47,137 nt of DNA from Bacteroidales bacterium (GCA_017428725.1 JAFRQH010000020.1:1-47137); one strand, 5' to 3'; counted from the stretch's first letter, positions 32,816-41,887 are shown. Made by a program: numbers and translations. The notes: generated by a model from the sequence alone, not told the origin.

Positions 32816-34186
32816 CTATTTGAAGAGGGCCTTGACCAGCGCCGGGACATCCGCCACCTTGACGACGCGGATCCCCTCAGGCTTGACCTCCACCTTGGCG
32901 AAGGAGGACACGAAGATGCGCTTGAATCCCAGCCGGGCGGCTTCCTGCACGCGGCGCTCGATCTGCCCGACCGGGCGGATCTCGCCGCTCAGGCCCACCT
33001 CGCCGGCGAAGCACACGTCCGGCGGGATGGCGAAGTCGAAGTTGGACGAGAGCACGGCGCAGATGACCGCCAGGTCCACCGCCGGGTCGCTGACGCGCAG
33101 CCCGCCGGCCATGTTGAGGAAGACGTCCTTGGCGCTGAGGTGGAAGCCGGCGCGCTTCTCCAGCACCGCCAGGAGCATGTTGAGCCGCCGGGCGTCGAAG
33201 CCCGTGGCGGAGCGCTGCGCCGTGCCGTACACGGCGGAGCTCACGAGCGCCTGCACTTCGAAGAGCAGCGGGCGCGTGCCGTCAAGCATCGCGGCGATGG
33301 CCGTCCCGCTGAGCCCCTGCTCGTGCATCGGGATCAGCATCTCCGAAGGATTGGCAACCTCCCGCAGACCCGTGCCGGTCATCTCGAAGACGGCCAGCTC
33401 GGAGGTGGACCCGAAGCGGTTCTTGATGCTCCGCAGGATCCGGTAGGAGCCGCGGTTCTCCCCCTCGAACTGCAGGACCACGTCCACGATGTGCTCGAGG
33501 ATCTTGGGGCCGGCGATGTAGCCGTCCTTGGTGATGTGGCCGATCAGGATCACCGGCACGCCGCTCTCCTTGGCGAAGCGCAGCAGCGCAGCGGCCACTT
33601 CCTTGATCTGGCTGACGGAGCCGGGGGCGGACTCCACCGTGTCGGTGTACATCGTCTGCACGGAGTCCACGATCATCAGGTCAGGGCGCATCGCCTCCGC
33701 CTCCTCGATGACGGCGCCGATCAGCGTCTCGCAGAAGACGAGGCAGTTGGAGTCGTCGCCGCCCAGGCGCTTCGCGCGCATGCCCACCTGCCGGGCGCTC
33801 TCTTCGCCCGTCACGTAGAGCGTACGCAAATCCTTGCACATCAGCGGGATCTGCAGGCTGAGCGTGGACTTGCCGATGCCGGGCTCGCCGCCGATCAGCA
33901 CCAGCGAGCCCGGCACCATCCCGCCGCCGAGGATGCGGTCCACCTCGCCCATGCCGAGGGAGAGGCGCGCCTCCTGCGAGTAGTCGATCTCGCGCAGCTG
34001 CTGGGGGCGGCGCCCGGAGCGCGGGGCGCCTGCGCGCCCGCCGCCCGCAGCCGCAGCCTTGGGCTCCGCCGGAGCCTCCACCATCGTGTTCCACTCGCCG
34101 CACGCCGGGCAGCGCCCCATCCACTTGGGGCTCTCGTTGCCGCACGAGGTGCAGTAGAAAACTGTCTTTGCTTTCGTTGTTGCCAT
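32816..34186 (-). CDS. radA: DNA repair protein RadA
   Basis: A 456-residue DnaB-like branch-migration ATPase in recombination. It has an N-terminal zinc finger (C12, C15, C26, C29), Walker A GGEPGIGKST at about 99-108, the family-specific KNRFG motif at 255-259, and a C-terminal Lon-protease-like domain without the protease Ser/Lys pair evident. An Ala/Gly-rich linker lies at about 40-62. The gene begins 3 nt after the stop of the ATPase gene. Confidence 0.96.
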   Translation of the reverse strand: MATTKAKTVFYCTSCGNESPKWMGRCPACGEWNTMVEAPAEPKAAAAGGGRAGAPRSGRRPQQLREIDYSQEARLSLGMGEVDRILGGGMVPGSLVLIGGEPGIGKSTLSLQIPLMCKDLRTLYVTGEESARQVGMRAKRLGGDDSNCLVFCETLIGAVIEEAEAMRPDLMIVDSVQTMYTDTVESAPGSVSQIKEVAAALLRFAKESGVPVILIGHITKDGYIAGPKILEHIVDVVLQFEGENRGSYRILRSIKNRFGSTSELAVFEMTGTGLREVANPSEMLIPMHEQGLSGTAIAAMLDGTRPLLFEVQALVSSAVYGTAQRSATGFDARRLNMLLAVLEKRAGFHLSAKDVFLNMAGGLRVSDPAVDLAVICAVLSSNFDFAIPPDVCFAGEVGLSGEIRPVGQIERRVQEAARLGFKRIFVSSFAKVEVKPEGIRVVKVADVPALVKALFK

Positions 34187-34189
34187 AAC

Positions 34190-35266
34190 TCAATCGCTGT
34201 TCAGGGTCTCCCGGATCCACCGGGCAAAGAAAGGGTCGTCTATCTCATACGAATCCAGCTTGATGACGATGCCGGCCGCAATCAGGCGCTTCAGCGCGCT
34301 GAAGACCGTACTGGTCGGCTGCGAACGCTTCCCGAGCGGAGAGCTCTTGGAGGTGGCGAGCTGCATCAGCACGGCGCGGTTGGTCATATTCATCCCGTCC
34401 CAGAGCCGCTCGTAGTCGAAATCGTGCATCCGGACCAGCTGCTCGGCGGCCAGCCCGACCGGGTCCCCGTCCGAGCCGGACAAAGCCACATACCAGGTCT
34501 GGAACGCCAGTTGCTGCGTGTAATAAGGGTGACAGGACGTGATCCGCAGGATCTCGTCCGACACGGCCGCCGCATCCGGGACCTGCGGCAGCTTGCCGAA
34601 GCGGTCCGACAGATAGCGGAAGAAGTCTTCGTACGGGATCTTGTCCAGGCGGATCAGCGCCCCGAAGTGGTAGAACGGGGATTTCTTCCGCTCGAAAATC
34701 TTCTTCATCATATCCTCCTGGCTGCCCATCAGGACATAGTTGATATTCTGCTGCTCCTGCATGATGGAGCGCAGGATCCTGTCGAGGTTCCTGTCGATCT
34801 TGAGGATCTCCTGGAACTCGTCCAGGATGACGATCAGTCGCTTGTTCTTCCCGAGTTTCTCCAGCAGGTCGAAGACGTCCTCCAGGGCGATCTGTGAATC
34901 CGCGTCGGGGTGAAAGGAGACCTCCGTCGTGCCCGTCACCGGATTGACGGAGAAGGTGGGAATAAGCCGGAAATGCGAGAAATAGTGCCGGACCTTCTCA
35001 TACGGATACAGCGCAAAGACGCGGCGCAGCAGGGCCTCAGCCAGGCGCGTCGTGCTGGTCACCGCCTGCAGGTTGAGGCTGATACGCGGGCGCCGGACCG
35101 TCCGCAGCGTCTCCTGCACGAGGCTGCTCTTGCCGAAGCGCCGCGGGCTGATCAGCACGGCGTGGTTGGGGCTCTGGAGGATCTGCAGCAGATAGTCGCG
35201 CTCCTGCCGCCGGTCCGTGAAGTACTGCGCCTCCACGACAGACCCGAACTTGAAAGGATTCTCCAT
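34190..35266 (-). CDS. P-loop ATPase of the ORC/STAND-like AAA group
   Basis: A 358-residue cytoplasmic ATPase. Walker A is S-P-R-R-F-G-K-S-S (about 40-48), Walker B LIVILDEFQEI (about 145-155), a sensor-like NYVLMGSQEDMM follows, and the end (about 290-355) looks like a winged helix. Such bacterial ORC-like or archaeal-type ATPases are common in Bacteroidota with unknown role, sometimes linked to mobile or stress functions. It carries a long palindrome right at the start codon and is coupled to radA downstream, which may be fortuitous. Confidence 0.8.
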   Translation of the reverse strand: MENPFKFGSVVEAQYFTDRRQERDYLLQILQSPNHAVLISPRRFGKSSLVQETLRTVRRPRISLNLQAVTSTTRLAEALLRRVFALYPYEKVRHYFSHFRLIPTFSVNPVTGTTEVSFHPDADSQIALEDVFDLLEKLGKNKRLIVILDEFQEILKIDRNLDRILRSIMQEQQNINYVLMGSQEDMMKKIFERKKSPFYHFGALIRLDKIPYEDFFRYLSDRFGKLPQVPDAAAVSDEILRITSCHPYYTQQLAFQTWYVALSGSDGDPVGLAAEQLVRMHDFDYERLWDGMNMTNRAVLMQLATSKSSPLGKRSQPTSTVFSALKRLIAAGIVIKLDSYEIDDPFFARWIRETLNSD

Positions 35267-35301
35267 ATTGCGAAAATTTTCGTTGCGAAATTTTTCGCAA
35301 T
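35267..35301 (-). promoter_or_regulatory. Palindrome abutting the ATPase start codon
   Basis: A 35-nt palindrome ends at the base before the ATG: arms ATTGCGAAAA and TTTTTCGCAAT, with a nested TTGCGAAA repeat in the middle. On the minus strand it overlaps a -7-like TATATTGC (35297-35304), which has TTGG 19 bases upstream. It may be an operator or a leader hairpin covering the translation start. Confidence 0.55.
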
Positions 35302-35346
35302 ATAAAGAAAAAAACAGAAAGCGCCAAGCAAAAAGAGCGGGTACTC

Positions 35347-37704
35347 CTATTTCATGCGGTCGCGGGTGTCATTGCCTGCGCCTGTTCCTTTGTACTTGCT
35401 CTCCGTGGTGTTGAAGCGGTAGCGGATGGAGAACACAAGGCGCTGGGAGTCCATCAGGACGCTCTGCGTGATGCTGTAGTGTCCCAGGTTGGAGAAGACA
35501 TTGTTATGGCCCAGGTAGGCGAGGTCGCGGCCTTCCAGGCGGAGCACCAGGGAACCGTCCTTCAGCAGGGTCTTCTGCACCGCCGCCGTGAGGTCGAAGA
35601 AGTGGTTGGTCAGCGTCATGTTCTGCTGCTGGCCCGGGCTATGGTATTCGCCACCCAGTTCCAGCTGCCAGCCCTTCTTGAGGGTGAACGTGTTGTTCAG
35701 CTGGGCGATCCAGATGGGCGCATCGTTGAAAGAAAGGTCTTCCACCTGGAGCCAGGTCTTCATGATGCCGGTGACCGCGGAAATGTTCCACGGGCCGATG
35801 GTGGGCGTCGCCACCAGGTAGGCGGTCAGGGACCGGAGCGGATGATCCCCGTTGAGGGGCTTGAGCAGGATGACGCCCTCGTCATTGTACAGGTTTGCCC
35901 AGGTGATGAAGGGATCCTTCGTGCGGTCGTAGCTCACGGAGAGGGTGAGGAAGTTCCAGAGAGCCGAGGCGGACAGGGACTGGATGGCCTGCGGCTGGAT
36001 GGCCGCGTTGCCGCCCTGCAGGGTATAGCGGTTGTTGTAGCGGATGGCGGTGGAGAGCATGTCGAAGCTGGGCCGGGCCGTGCGGGCGCTGTAGCTGAGC
36101 ATCGTCTGGACCGGACCGAGGACGCCGGCGAAGGAGACCGAAGGGAAGAGATTGTCGTATTTCCGGGAGAAACTGCCGTCGCCGAGCAGAGCCTCATAGG
36201 CATAGTTCACGTGCTCATACCGCAGTCCGGCGCTCAGTTGGCCGATCTGGCCGACGACAAACCCGTAATTCGCAAACACGGCGATGTTGTCTTCCTTCAC
36301 GCGGGAGGAGGTCGAAGGGATATCGGCCCCGGTCAGCCGGTAATTGTCGCGGTTGCGGGAGAAGGTCTCTTCCGTGCCCACCTGCAGCTGGCCCCGCCAG
36401 ACGGGATAGGAAAGCACGAGCTTGGCGGCGTACAGCTTGCTGTCGGAACCGGATTCCGTGGACACGGTCGCATCCTGGATGTCGCTGTCCTCCCGGATGT
36501 TGGAAATCTTGTTGTCCGAAATCTGGAAATAGTCCAAGTTCAGGTCGATGCCCATCTTGCCCGCGAGGCCGTTGTAGTAGGCGTTCGCGCCCAGGGACTG
36601 GGGAGCTTTCGGTCCGTTCTGCCCGCGATTGACGGTCTTCAGGTGGTCTATGAGTTCGCTGCCGCGGAAAATGTCTCCTTCCATCAACTCGTAATCGTTG
36701 TAATCCAGGCTGCGGCCCCATTCCACTTTGAAACCGGTGGAATGATTGTTGGCGATCTGCCAGTTGACGCCTCCGTTGGCAGTCAACGAAGCGTTGCTGA
36801 AGTCGGCGGTCAGGGTTTCAATCTGCCGGATGACCGGATTCAGGATCGTTTCCTGCACGAGGTCGCTGTTCTGGCGCTGGTTGAACCGGTTGTAGTTCAC
36901 CCCGCCGAAGAGGTCCACGCCGCCCGTGCGGTAATTGACATTGAGCGCGGCGTCCGGGTCGTTGAACTTCTTGACCCGGAGCGACTGCTCGTCGGTCAGG
37001 TTCACATTGAAGCCGAAGCCTTCGCCCTTCCGCTTGATGGTGCGGATGCGCACGACGGCGCGCACGGTCGCGTCATACTGGGCGCCGGGGTTGTTGATGA
37101 CCTCGACGCTTTGGATCTCATGGCTCAGGAGGCGGTCCAGTTCGGTGGCGTCGGTCATCTTCCGGCCGTTGATATAGACCTGGGGAGCGCCCTTGCCGAT
37201 GACTTCGAATCCGTCCTTGCCCTTGATGAGGCCCGGGACCTTGCCGAGGACATCGCGCGCCGTGCCGGCGTTCTCCAGCACGGAGCCGTGCACGGAGGTG
37301 GCAAGACCTTCGCCGGTAAGCTTGGTCTTGGGCATCACGGCCTGGACGACGGCTTCGCCGAGCAGCTGCGTGTCCTCTTCGAGGCGGATGGGCGGCAGCT
37401 CCATCTGCGGGCCCGCCAGGCGGACGGGCTGCGAGGCGTCGCGATAGCCGACGAGCGAGACGGTGAGGGTGTACTCCCCCGGGGCCGCGGCCAGCGAGAA
37501 GCGGCCGTCCTCACCGGCTGTGGCACCGATGACCACGGAGCCGTCTGCGCGGGAAAGGTATGCCGTGGCGAATCCCACAGGCTCCCCGGCGGCGTCCACT
37601 ACGCTGCCGCGGAGAAGGGTCGCGTCCTGCCGTCCGGCGAAGGCGCCGGGAATGATTGCGAGCGCGAAGAGCGCTGAAAGTGCGATATGAAGGAAATGTT
37701 TCAT
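35347..37704 (-). CDS. Outer-membrane beta-barrel receptor (TonB-dependent-like)
   Basis: A 785-residue outer-membrane protein. A signal peptide (1-23) is followed by a carboxypeptidase-D-like regulatory domain (about 30-110, LRGSVVDAAGEPVGFATAYL), a plug-like region (about 120-230, VPGLIKGKDGFEVIGKGAPQVYINGR) and a beta-barrel to the end. The C-terminus YRFNTTESKYKGTGAGNDTRDRMK is typical of the family annotated outer membrane beta-barrel protein (OMP_b-brl_3). No SusD partner is present, and the substrate is unknown. A -7 box and a palindrome lie in the leader. Confidence 0.85.
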   Translation of the reverse strand: MKHFLHIALSALFALAIIPGAFAGRQDATLLRGSVVDAAGEPVGFATAYLSRADGSVVIGATAGEDGRFSLAAAPGEYTLTVSLVGYRDASQPVRLAGPQMELPPIRLEEDTQLLGEAVVQAVMPKTKLTGEGLATSVHGSVLENAGTARDVLGKVPGLIKGKDGFEVIGKGAPQVYINGRKMTDATELDRLLSHEIQSVEVINNPGAQYDATVRAVVRIRTIKRKGEGFGFNVNLTDEQSLRVKKFNDPDAALNVNYRTGGVDLFGGVNYNRFNQRQNSDLVQETILNPVIRQIETLTADFSNASLTANGGVNWQIANNHSTGFKVEWGRSLDYNDYELMEGDIFRGSELIDHLKTVNRGQNGPKAPQSLGANAYYNGLAGKMGIDLNLDYFQISDNKISNIREDSDIQDATVSTESGSDSKLYAAKLVLSYPVWRGQLQVGTEETFSRNRDNYRLTGADIPSTSSRVKEDNIAVFANYGFVVGQIGQLSAGLRYEHVNYAYEALLGDGSFSRKYDNLFPSVSFAGVLGPVQTMLSYSARTARPSFDMLSTAIRYNNRYTLQGGNAAIQPQAIQSLSASALWNFLTLSVSYDRTKDPFITWANLYNDEGVILLKPLNGDHPLRSLTAYLVATPTIGPWNISAVTGIMKTWLQVEDLSFNDAPIWIAQLNNTFTLKKGWQLELGGEYHSPGQQQNMTLTNHFFDLTAAVQKTLLKDGSLVLRLEGRDLAYLGHNNVFSNLGHYSITQSVLMDSQRLVFSIRYRFNTTESKYKGTGAGNDTRDRMK

Positions 37705-37746
37705 ACCTTTGCTTGTGTATTAGTATAATAGTACACCGCAAAGGTA
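37703..37746 (-). promoter_or_regulatory. Promoter and leader palindrome of the beta-barrel gene
   Basis: On the minus strand a -7 box TACCTTTG (37739-37746) has TTGG 18 bases upstream. The box is part of a palindrome: TACCTTTGC pairs with GCAAAGGTA (ending in the ATG at 37704), with an inner GTGTA/TACAC stem and a 12-nt loop. The start codon and promoter box thus mirror each other. Confidence 0.55.
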
Positions 37747-37795
37747 TGACAATTTTTCAGAATTCCAATAAGAACTGTGAAAAATCTGAAAAAAA

Positions 37796-38290
37796 CTACT
37801 GCCGCGGGAGTTCGTAGACTTCCATCTCCCGGACCTCTCCGTCTTCGATCTTGAAACGGAGGGCGGTGCGGACGACGTGCCAGCCCTGGATACCTGCGGC
37901 TCCGGGGTTGATATACAGCATGTTGAACTTGTGGTCCTGCATCACCTTGAGGATGTGGGAGTGGCCGCAGATGAACACGTCGGGTTTGTAGCGGTCGATC
38001 AGGGCCTGCGCACGCAGGTCGTAGTGGCCCGGCGAGCCGCCGATGTGGGTCATCAGGACCTTCAGCCCCTGGACCTCCAGGTACTGGTGGGCGGGGTACT
38101 CGCGGCGGATGTCCTGCCCGTCACAGTTGCCGTGGACGCCGACCAACGGCTTGAACGCAGCGATCCCGTCGGCGAACGCGACCGTGCCGCCGAAGTCCCC
38201 GGCGTGCCAGATCACGTCCACCGGCCGGAAAAACTCCCGGAACCCGTCGCTGAACACCCCGTGGGTGTCGCTGATCAGACCGATGTACAT
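37796..38290 (-). CDS. Metallophosphoesterase (YfcE/MJ0936 family)
   Basis: A 164-residue calcineurin-like phosphoesterase. Metal-ligand motifs in order: D8-x-H10 (SDTHG), GDFGG, GNCD, and GHSH near residues 109-112. Members hydrolyse phosphodiesters in vitro; the natural substrate is unknown. The ATG directly follows the galE stop (TAG-ATG), so it is translationally coupled. Confidence 0.9.
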   Translation of the reverse strand: MYIGLISDTHGVFSDGFREFFRPVDVIWHAGDFGGTVAFADGIAAFKPLVGVHGNCDGQDIRREYPAHQYLEVQGLKVLMTHIGGSPGHYDLRAQALIDRYKPDVFICGHSHILKVMQDHKFNMLYINPGAAGIQGWHVVRTALRFKIEDGEVREMEVYELPRQ

Positions 38291-39319
38291 CTATGCCTTG
38301 TCTGCTATGTATTTCTCCCACTCCCAGGCAGCCTTGAGCGTGTCGTCGAGGCTGCGGACGGCCTTCCAGCCGAGTTCGCGCTCCGCCAGCGAAGGGTCGG
38401 CCCAGATGGACACCACGTCGCCGGGGCGGCGCGGGGCGAACTTCCAGTTGAGCTTGACGCCGTTGACGCGCTCGAAAGTGTTAATCAGCTCCATCACGGA
38501 GACCGGACGGCCCGTGCCCACGTTGAAGATTTCGTATCCCTGCTTCATCCTGCCGTCGAGCATACGGCCCACGGCGCTGACGTGCGCCTTGGCCAGGTCC
38601 ACGATGTCGATGAAGTCGCGCAGGCAGGTCCCGTCCGGGGTCGGATAGTCATTGCCGAAGACGGACAGGCACTCGCGCTTGCCGATGGCGGTCTGGGTGA
38701 TGAACGGCACCAGGTTGTTGGGCACGCCGCGGGGCAGCTCGCCGATCAGGGCCGTGGGATGGGCGCCGATGGGGTTGAAGTAACGCAGCGCGATGCCGAA
38801 GATGCCCGGATAGGCGCGGACGCTGTCGCGCAGGATGTCCTCGCACATCGTCTTGGTGTTGCCGTAGGGCGAGGTGGCGGGCTGGCGCGGCGTCTGCTCC
38901 GTGACCGGAAGCGTCTCGGCCTCGCCGTACACCGTGGCGGACGAGGAGAAGAGGACGTTGCAGCCGCCCTTGTGCTTGGCGGCGTCCAGGATGTTGAGGA
39001 AGGACAGCAGGTTGTTGCGGTAGTACTTGAGCGGCTCGGAGACGGACTCGCCCACCGCCTTGAAGGCGGCGAAGTGGATCACGGCGTCGATCGGATACTT
39101 CTCGAAGAGGGCGTACACGGCGGCCTTGTCGCAGAAGTCCATCGGGATCAACGGCGGCTCGAAGCCCAGGATCCGGCAGACGCCCTTGTAGTTGGTCTCG
39201 TCGCAGTTGGAGAAATTGTCGGCGATGACCACGTCATAGCCGGCCTGGGACAGCTCCACGGTCACGTGGCTGCCGATGAATCCGGCACCGCCGGACACGA
39301 GTACGGTTTTTTTGCTCAT
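38291..39319 (-). CDS. galE: UDP-glucose 4-epimerase
   Basis: A 342-residue short-chain dehydrogenase that interconverts UDP-glucose and UDP-galactose for sugar use and surface polysaccharides. The NAD site is V-S-G-G-A-G-F-I-G-S (about 8-17), the catalytic Ser is in FSSSATVYG and the Tyr-x3-Lys in SPYGNTK. Full length. It lies 15 nt after the CYTH gene. Confidence 0.96.
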   Translation of the reverse strand: MSKKTVLVSGGAGFIGSHVTVELSQAGYDVVIADNFSNCDETNYKGVCRILGFEPPLIPMDFCDKAAVYALFEKYPIDAVIHFAAFKAVGESVSEPLKYYRNNLLSFLNILDAAKHKGGCNVLFSSSATVYGEAETLPVTEQTPRQPATSPYGNTKTMCEDILRDSVRAYPGIFGIALRYFNPIGAHPTALIGELPRGVPNNLVPFITQTAIGKRECLSVFGNDYPTPDGTCLRDFIDIVDLAKAHVSAVGRMLDGRMKQGYEIFNVGTGRPVSVMELINTFERVNGVKLNWKFAPRRPGDVVSIWADPSLAERELGWKAVRSLDDTLKAAWEWEKYIADKA

Positions 39320-39334
39320 ATCGCTTATCAGTTG

Positions 39335-39805
39335 TTACTTCCAATCTTTGTACGGACACTTCGTAAGGGAGGAATTGAAATAGCGGCGCTCGCCCGTGAC
39401 CTCCCGGCCCAGCCAGGCGGGGCGCTCGAATTCCTCCGCTTCGGAGCCCAGCTCGATCTCCGCCACCACCAGGCCCTCGTTGTCGCCGTGGAACTCGTCC
39501 ACTTCCCAGGTGTGGCCGTCGGCGGAGGGGACGAGCCAGCGCGTCTTGTCGATCATCCCGGGCTCGCAGAGCCGGAGCAGCACCTCCGCCTCCCCCACCG
39601 GGATCTCCTTCTCCCACTCGAAACGGGTCAGGCCCCTCGCAGGGCCCTTCACCGTGATGTATCCCCGGTCCCCGCGCACCCGCACCCGAACCGTGCGGCC
39701 CGGCGTGGAGCTCAGGAAACCCTGTATGATGCGGCTGGCGCCGGACGCCTCCGCACGGAAGTCGCCGGCGACCAGGAATTTGCGTTCAATCTCCTGCAGC
39801 CCCAT
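39335..39805 (-). CDS. CYTH-domain protein
   Basis: A 156-residue protein with the CYTH signature E5-x-E7-x-K9 (EIERKF), followed by alternating charged strands (RVRVRGDRGYITVKG, FEWEKEIP, WEVDEFHGDNEGLVVAEIEL). The fold binds triphosphates; members are adenylate cyclases, thiamine triphosphatases or inorganic triphosphatases. A simple CYTH protein in bacteria is most likely a triphosphatase. It starts one base after the stop of the beta-barrel gene. Confidence 0.88.
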   Translation of the reverse strand: MGLQEIERKFLVAGDFRAEASGASRIIQGFLSSTPGRTVRVRVRGDRGYITVKGPARGLTRFEWEKEIPVGEAEVLLRLCEPGMIDKTRWLVPSADGHTWEVDEFHGDNEGLVVAEIELGSEAEEFERPAWLGREVTGERRYFNSSLTKCPYKDWK

Positions 39806-39806
39806 C

Positions 39807-40541
39807 CTATATGCCCAGGACCAGGCCGAAAGAGAGCGTACGGGCGTCGCTGAGCCCGGCGGGGAAGAGCGGCGTCAGGCCGTAGAGGACGAAGAAGCCC
39901 AGCCCTTCGTAGCCGAAGCCGGCCTCGAGCGTGGCCCGGAACGGGCTGAAGATGCCGCTGTTGGTGGTACGGACCTTCGGCTTCTTGTACTTGGTGTAGC
40001 CGCTGATGAGCAACTCGGCGCTGGCGCCCGCGTAGACGAAACCATCGCCGATCTTGTACTTGATGCGCAGGGGGACACCCAGGTAGTTGGCGTGGATCTT
40101 GGACTTCTTGCCGTCGTAGGAGGCCGTCTCCAGGCCGATGGCGTAGGGAATATACGTGTGGTTGACCTCACGGAAGGTATTCGCGGGATTCTTGAAAGTG
40201 AAATCCATGAAGGTCCAGCGGAGCGAGAGGCTGACTTTCAGCGGCGCTTCGTCCATCCCGAAGTTCAGGGACACCATGTCGAGCCCGTAGACGAAATTCT
40301 TGGGAATCTGCATCTCCTGGAAGCCGGGGATCATCTTCTCGGCGACGGCCCACTCGCCCTTGTAGGTCGCGCCGGCGAGCGTGGAAGCGCCGAAATACAT
40401 CGGGAAGGCGAATCCAAGGTCAGTCTCGATCTTGGACCCCTCCTTGGTGAGGGGAATCTCGTTGAACGACTCCATATCCTGGGCGAAGGCGCCCAGGGAC
40501 AGTGCGGCCAAGGCCGTGAGTGCAAGCAGAATCTTTTTCAT
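39807..40541 (-). CDS. Outer-membrane beta-barrel protein
   Basis: A 244-residue exported protein with a signal peptide (1-20, GAFAQ) and alternating strands (KIETDLGFAFPMYFG, LKVSLSLRWTFMDF, ANYLGVPLRIKYKIG, FVYAGASAELLISG) ending in FGLVLGI, as in small PorT-like OMP_b-brl_2 barrels of Bacteroidota. The start is fixed by the -7 box at 40546-40553, which ends 4 nt before the ATG. The longer open frame upstream overlaps tolC and is not used. First gene of a unit with CYTH, galE and phosphoesterase. Confidence 0.78.
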   Translation of the reverse strand: MKKILLALTALAALSLGAFAQDMESFNEIPLTKEGSKIETDLGFAFPMYFGASTLAGATYKGEWAVAEKMIPGFQEMQIPKNFVYGLDMVSLNFGMDEAPLKVSLSLRWTFMDFTFKNPANTFREVNHTYIPYAIGLETASYDGKKSKIHANYLGVPLRIKYKIGDGFVYAGASAELLISGYTKYKKPKVRTTNSGIFSPFRATLEAGFGYEGLGFFVLYGLTPLFPAGLSDARTLSFGLVLGI

Positions 40542-40545
40542 ATCA

Positions 40546-40553
40546 CAAATATA
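40546..40553 (-). promoter_or_regulatory. -7 box (TATATTTG) of the 39807-40541 gene
   Basis: TATATTTG on the minus strand is followed by only TGAT before the ATG. The expected start of transcription falls on or next to the start codon, so the mRNA would be leaderless. Confidence 0.55.
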
Positions 40554-40561
40554 CGCAAAAA

Positions 40562-41887
40562 TCAAAACGCGAGTCCGCGGCCGCGGTAGAAATCCAGCAG
40601 TTTCGTCTGGTAGAGGCACTGGAAGCGCGCCTGGATGTGTTCCGACTCGGCCCGCAGCCAACTGTTTCGGGCATCGTTGTAGGCGGCGATGTCGGCCTTG
40701 CCGACCTTGTACTTCTCCTCCGTGAGCTCGTAGTGCAGGCGCGCGCTCGAGGCCGCCTCGCGGCTGCCGGCGTAGCGCGCCTGGGCCGTGACGGCGTTGT
40801 AGTAGGCCTGCTGGATCTCCTTGTAGAGGGCCTTCTTGGTATTCTCCAGCTGGAGTTGCTGGCCCTTGAAGTTCAGCTCGGCCGTGCGGATGTTGTTGCG
40901 GACCGAGAAGCGCTGGAAGATGGGGATGCTCAGCGACAGGCCCACGTACTGGCTGAAATTGTTGCGCAGCTGCTCGCCGAAGGGGGCGGAGGCGAACTTG
41001 GAATTGGTGTAGTAGTTGGTGCCGAGCCCGCCGCTGAGCGAGAGCGTGGGCAGGAGGGCGCCCTTGGCGCGGGCGATGTTGAGCTGGGCATAGTCGACCT
41101 TGAGTTCTGCGGACTCGATGGCCGGCTTGACGGCGACGGCCTCCTCATAGATGGCCTCCGGACGCATCAGCAGCAGCTGCGAGGGGTCTCCCACCTCCGG
41201 GGTCACGATGGAGAATCCCTCCGGCGAGGGGAGCTCGAGCAGCTGGGTGAGCTCCAGCAGGGCGATGCGGAGGTTCCCCTGGGCCTGGATCTCGGACTGA
41301 TGGCTCTGGGCCAGCGTGGCCTGCTGCGCGGACACCTCAGCGCCGCTGACCTTGCCGGCCGAGAGGCGCTCGCGGACCTGCTCCAGCAGCTCCGCGTCGT
41401 GCTCCGCCTGCTTGTGCGCCACGCCCAGCAGCTCCTGGTTGTAGAGGATCTGCACGAAGGCCTGCGCCACGGCCACGCGGATGTCGTCGCGGGCCTTCTC
41501 CAGGTCGGCCGTTGCGGAGGCGAGGTTCAACTTGCTGAGTTTGATGCCGTTGACGATATCGAAGCCCTGGAAGATCGGCAGGTCGCCGCCCAGGCTGAAC
41601 GAGGCCGAGGTCGTGTTGGAATTGGAGTAGGTGTTGTCCGCCGTGAGGCCGCGGCCGAAGGAGAGGTTCTCCGAGGCGGAGGCGCGGAAGCCCGGCAGCC
41701 GGCGGCCCTGCGCGGTGTTGAGGTCGATCTCGCGCTGCTCCACCGTGAGCTCGCTCTGGCGGACGGTCAGGTTGTGCTCCAGGGCGTAGTCGATACAGTC
41801 CGCAAGGCTCCAGGGGCCCTGCTGGGCCCGGGCGGACACGCCGGCGGACAAGGCGGCGGTCAGCAGGAGGATCAGCTTAGCTCTCAT
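40562..41887 (-). CDS. TolC-family outer-membrane efflux protein
   Basis: A 441-residue exported protein with a signal peptide and the TolC duplicated pattern: WSLADCIDYALEHNLTVRQSEL at the mature N-terminus, long alpha-helical hairpins and strands such as LPTLSLSGGLGTNYY. It forms the outer-membrane channel of the efflux system encoded upstream. I start at MRAKLILL, 11 nt inside the adaptor gene; a Met four codons earlier is equally possible. Confidence 0.9.
   Translation of the reverse strand: MRAKLILLLTAALSAGVSARAQQGPWSLADCIDYALEHNLTVRQSELTVEQREIDLNTAQGRRLPGFRASASENLSFGRGLTADNTYSNSNTTSASFSLGGDLPIFQGFDIVNGIKLSKLNLASATADLEKARDDIRVAVAQAFVQILYNQELLGVAHKQAEHDAELLEQVRERLSAGKVSGAEVSAQQATLAQSHQSEIQAQGNLRIALLELTQLLELPSPEGFSIVTPEVGDPSQLLLMRPEAIYEEAVAVKPAIESAELKVDYAQLNIARAKGALLPTLSLSGGLGTNYYTNSKFASAPFGEQLRNNFSQYVGLSLSIPIFQRFSVRNNIRTAELNFKGQQLQLENTKKALYKEIQQAYYNAVTAQARYAGSREAASSARLHYELTEEKYKVGKADIAAYNDARNSWLRAESEHIQARFQCLYQTKLLDFYRGRGLAF

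Noticed and set aside
32582..34897. Plus-strand open frame opposite radA, rsmE and the ATPase
   Set aside because: The minus-strand genes have clear catalytic motifs; this frame is an antisense artefact of GC-rich DNA.
35479..37677. 732-codon plus-strand open frame opposite the beta-barrel gene
   Set aside because: Same artefact; the minus-strand product has signal peptide, plug and barrel features.
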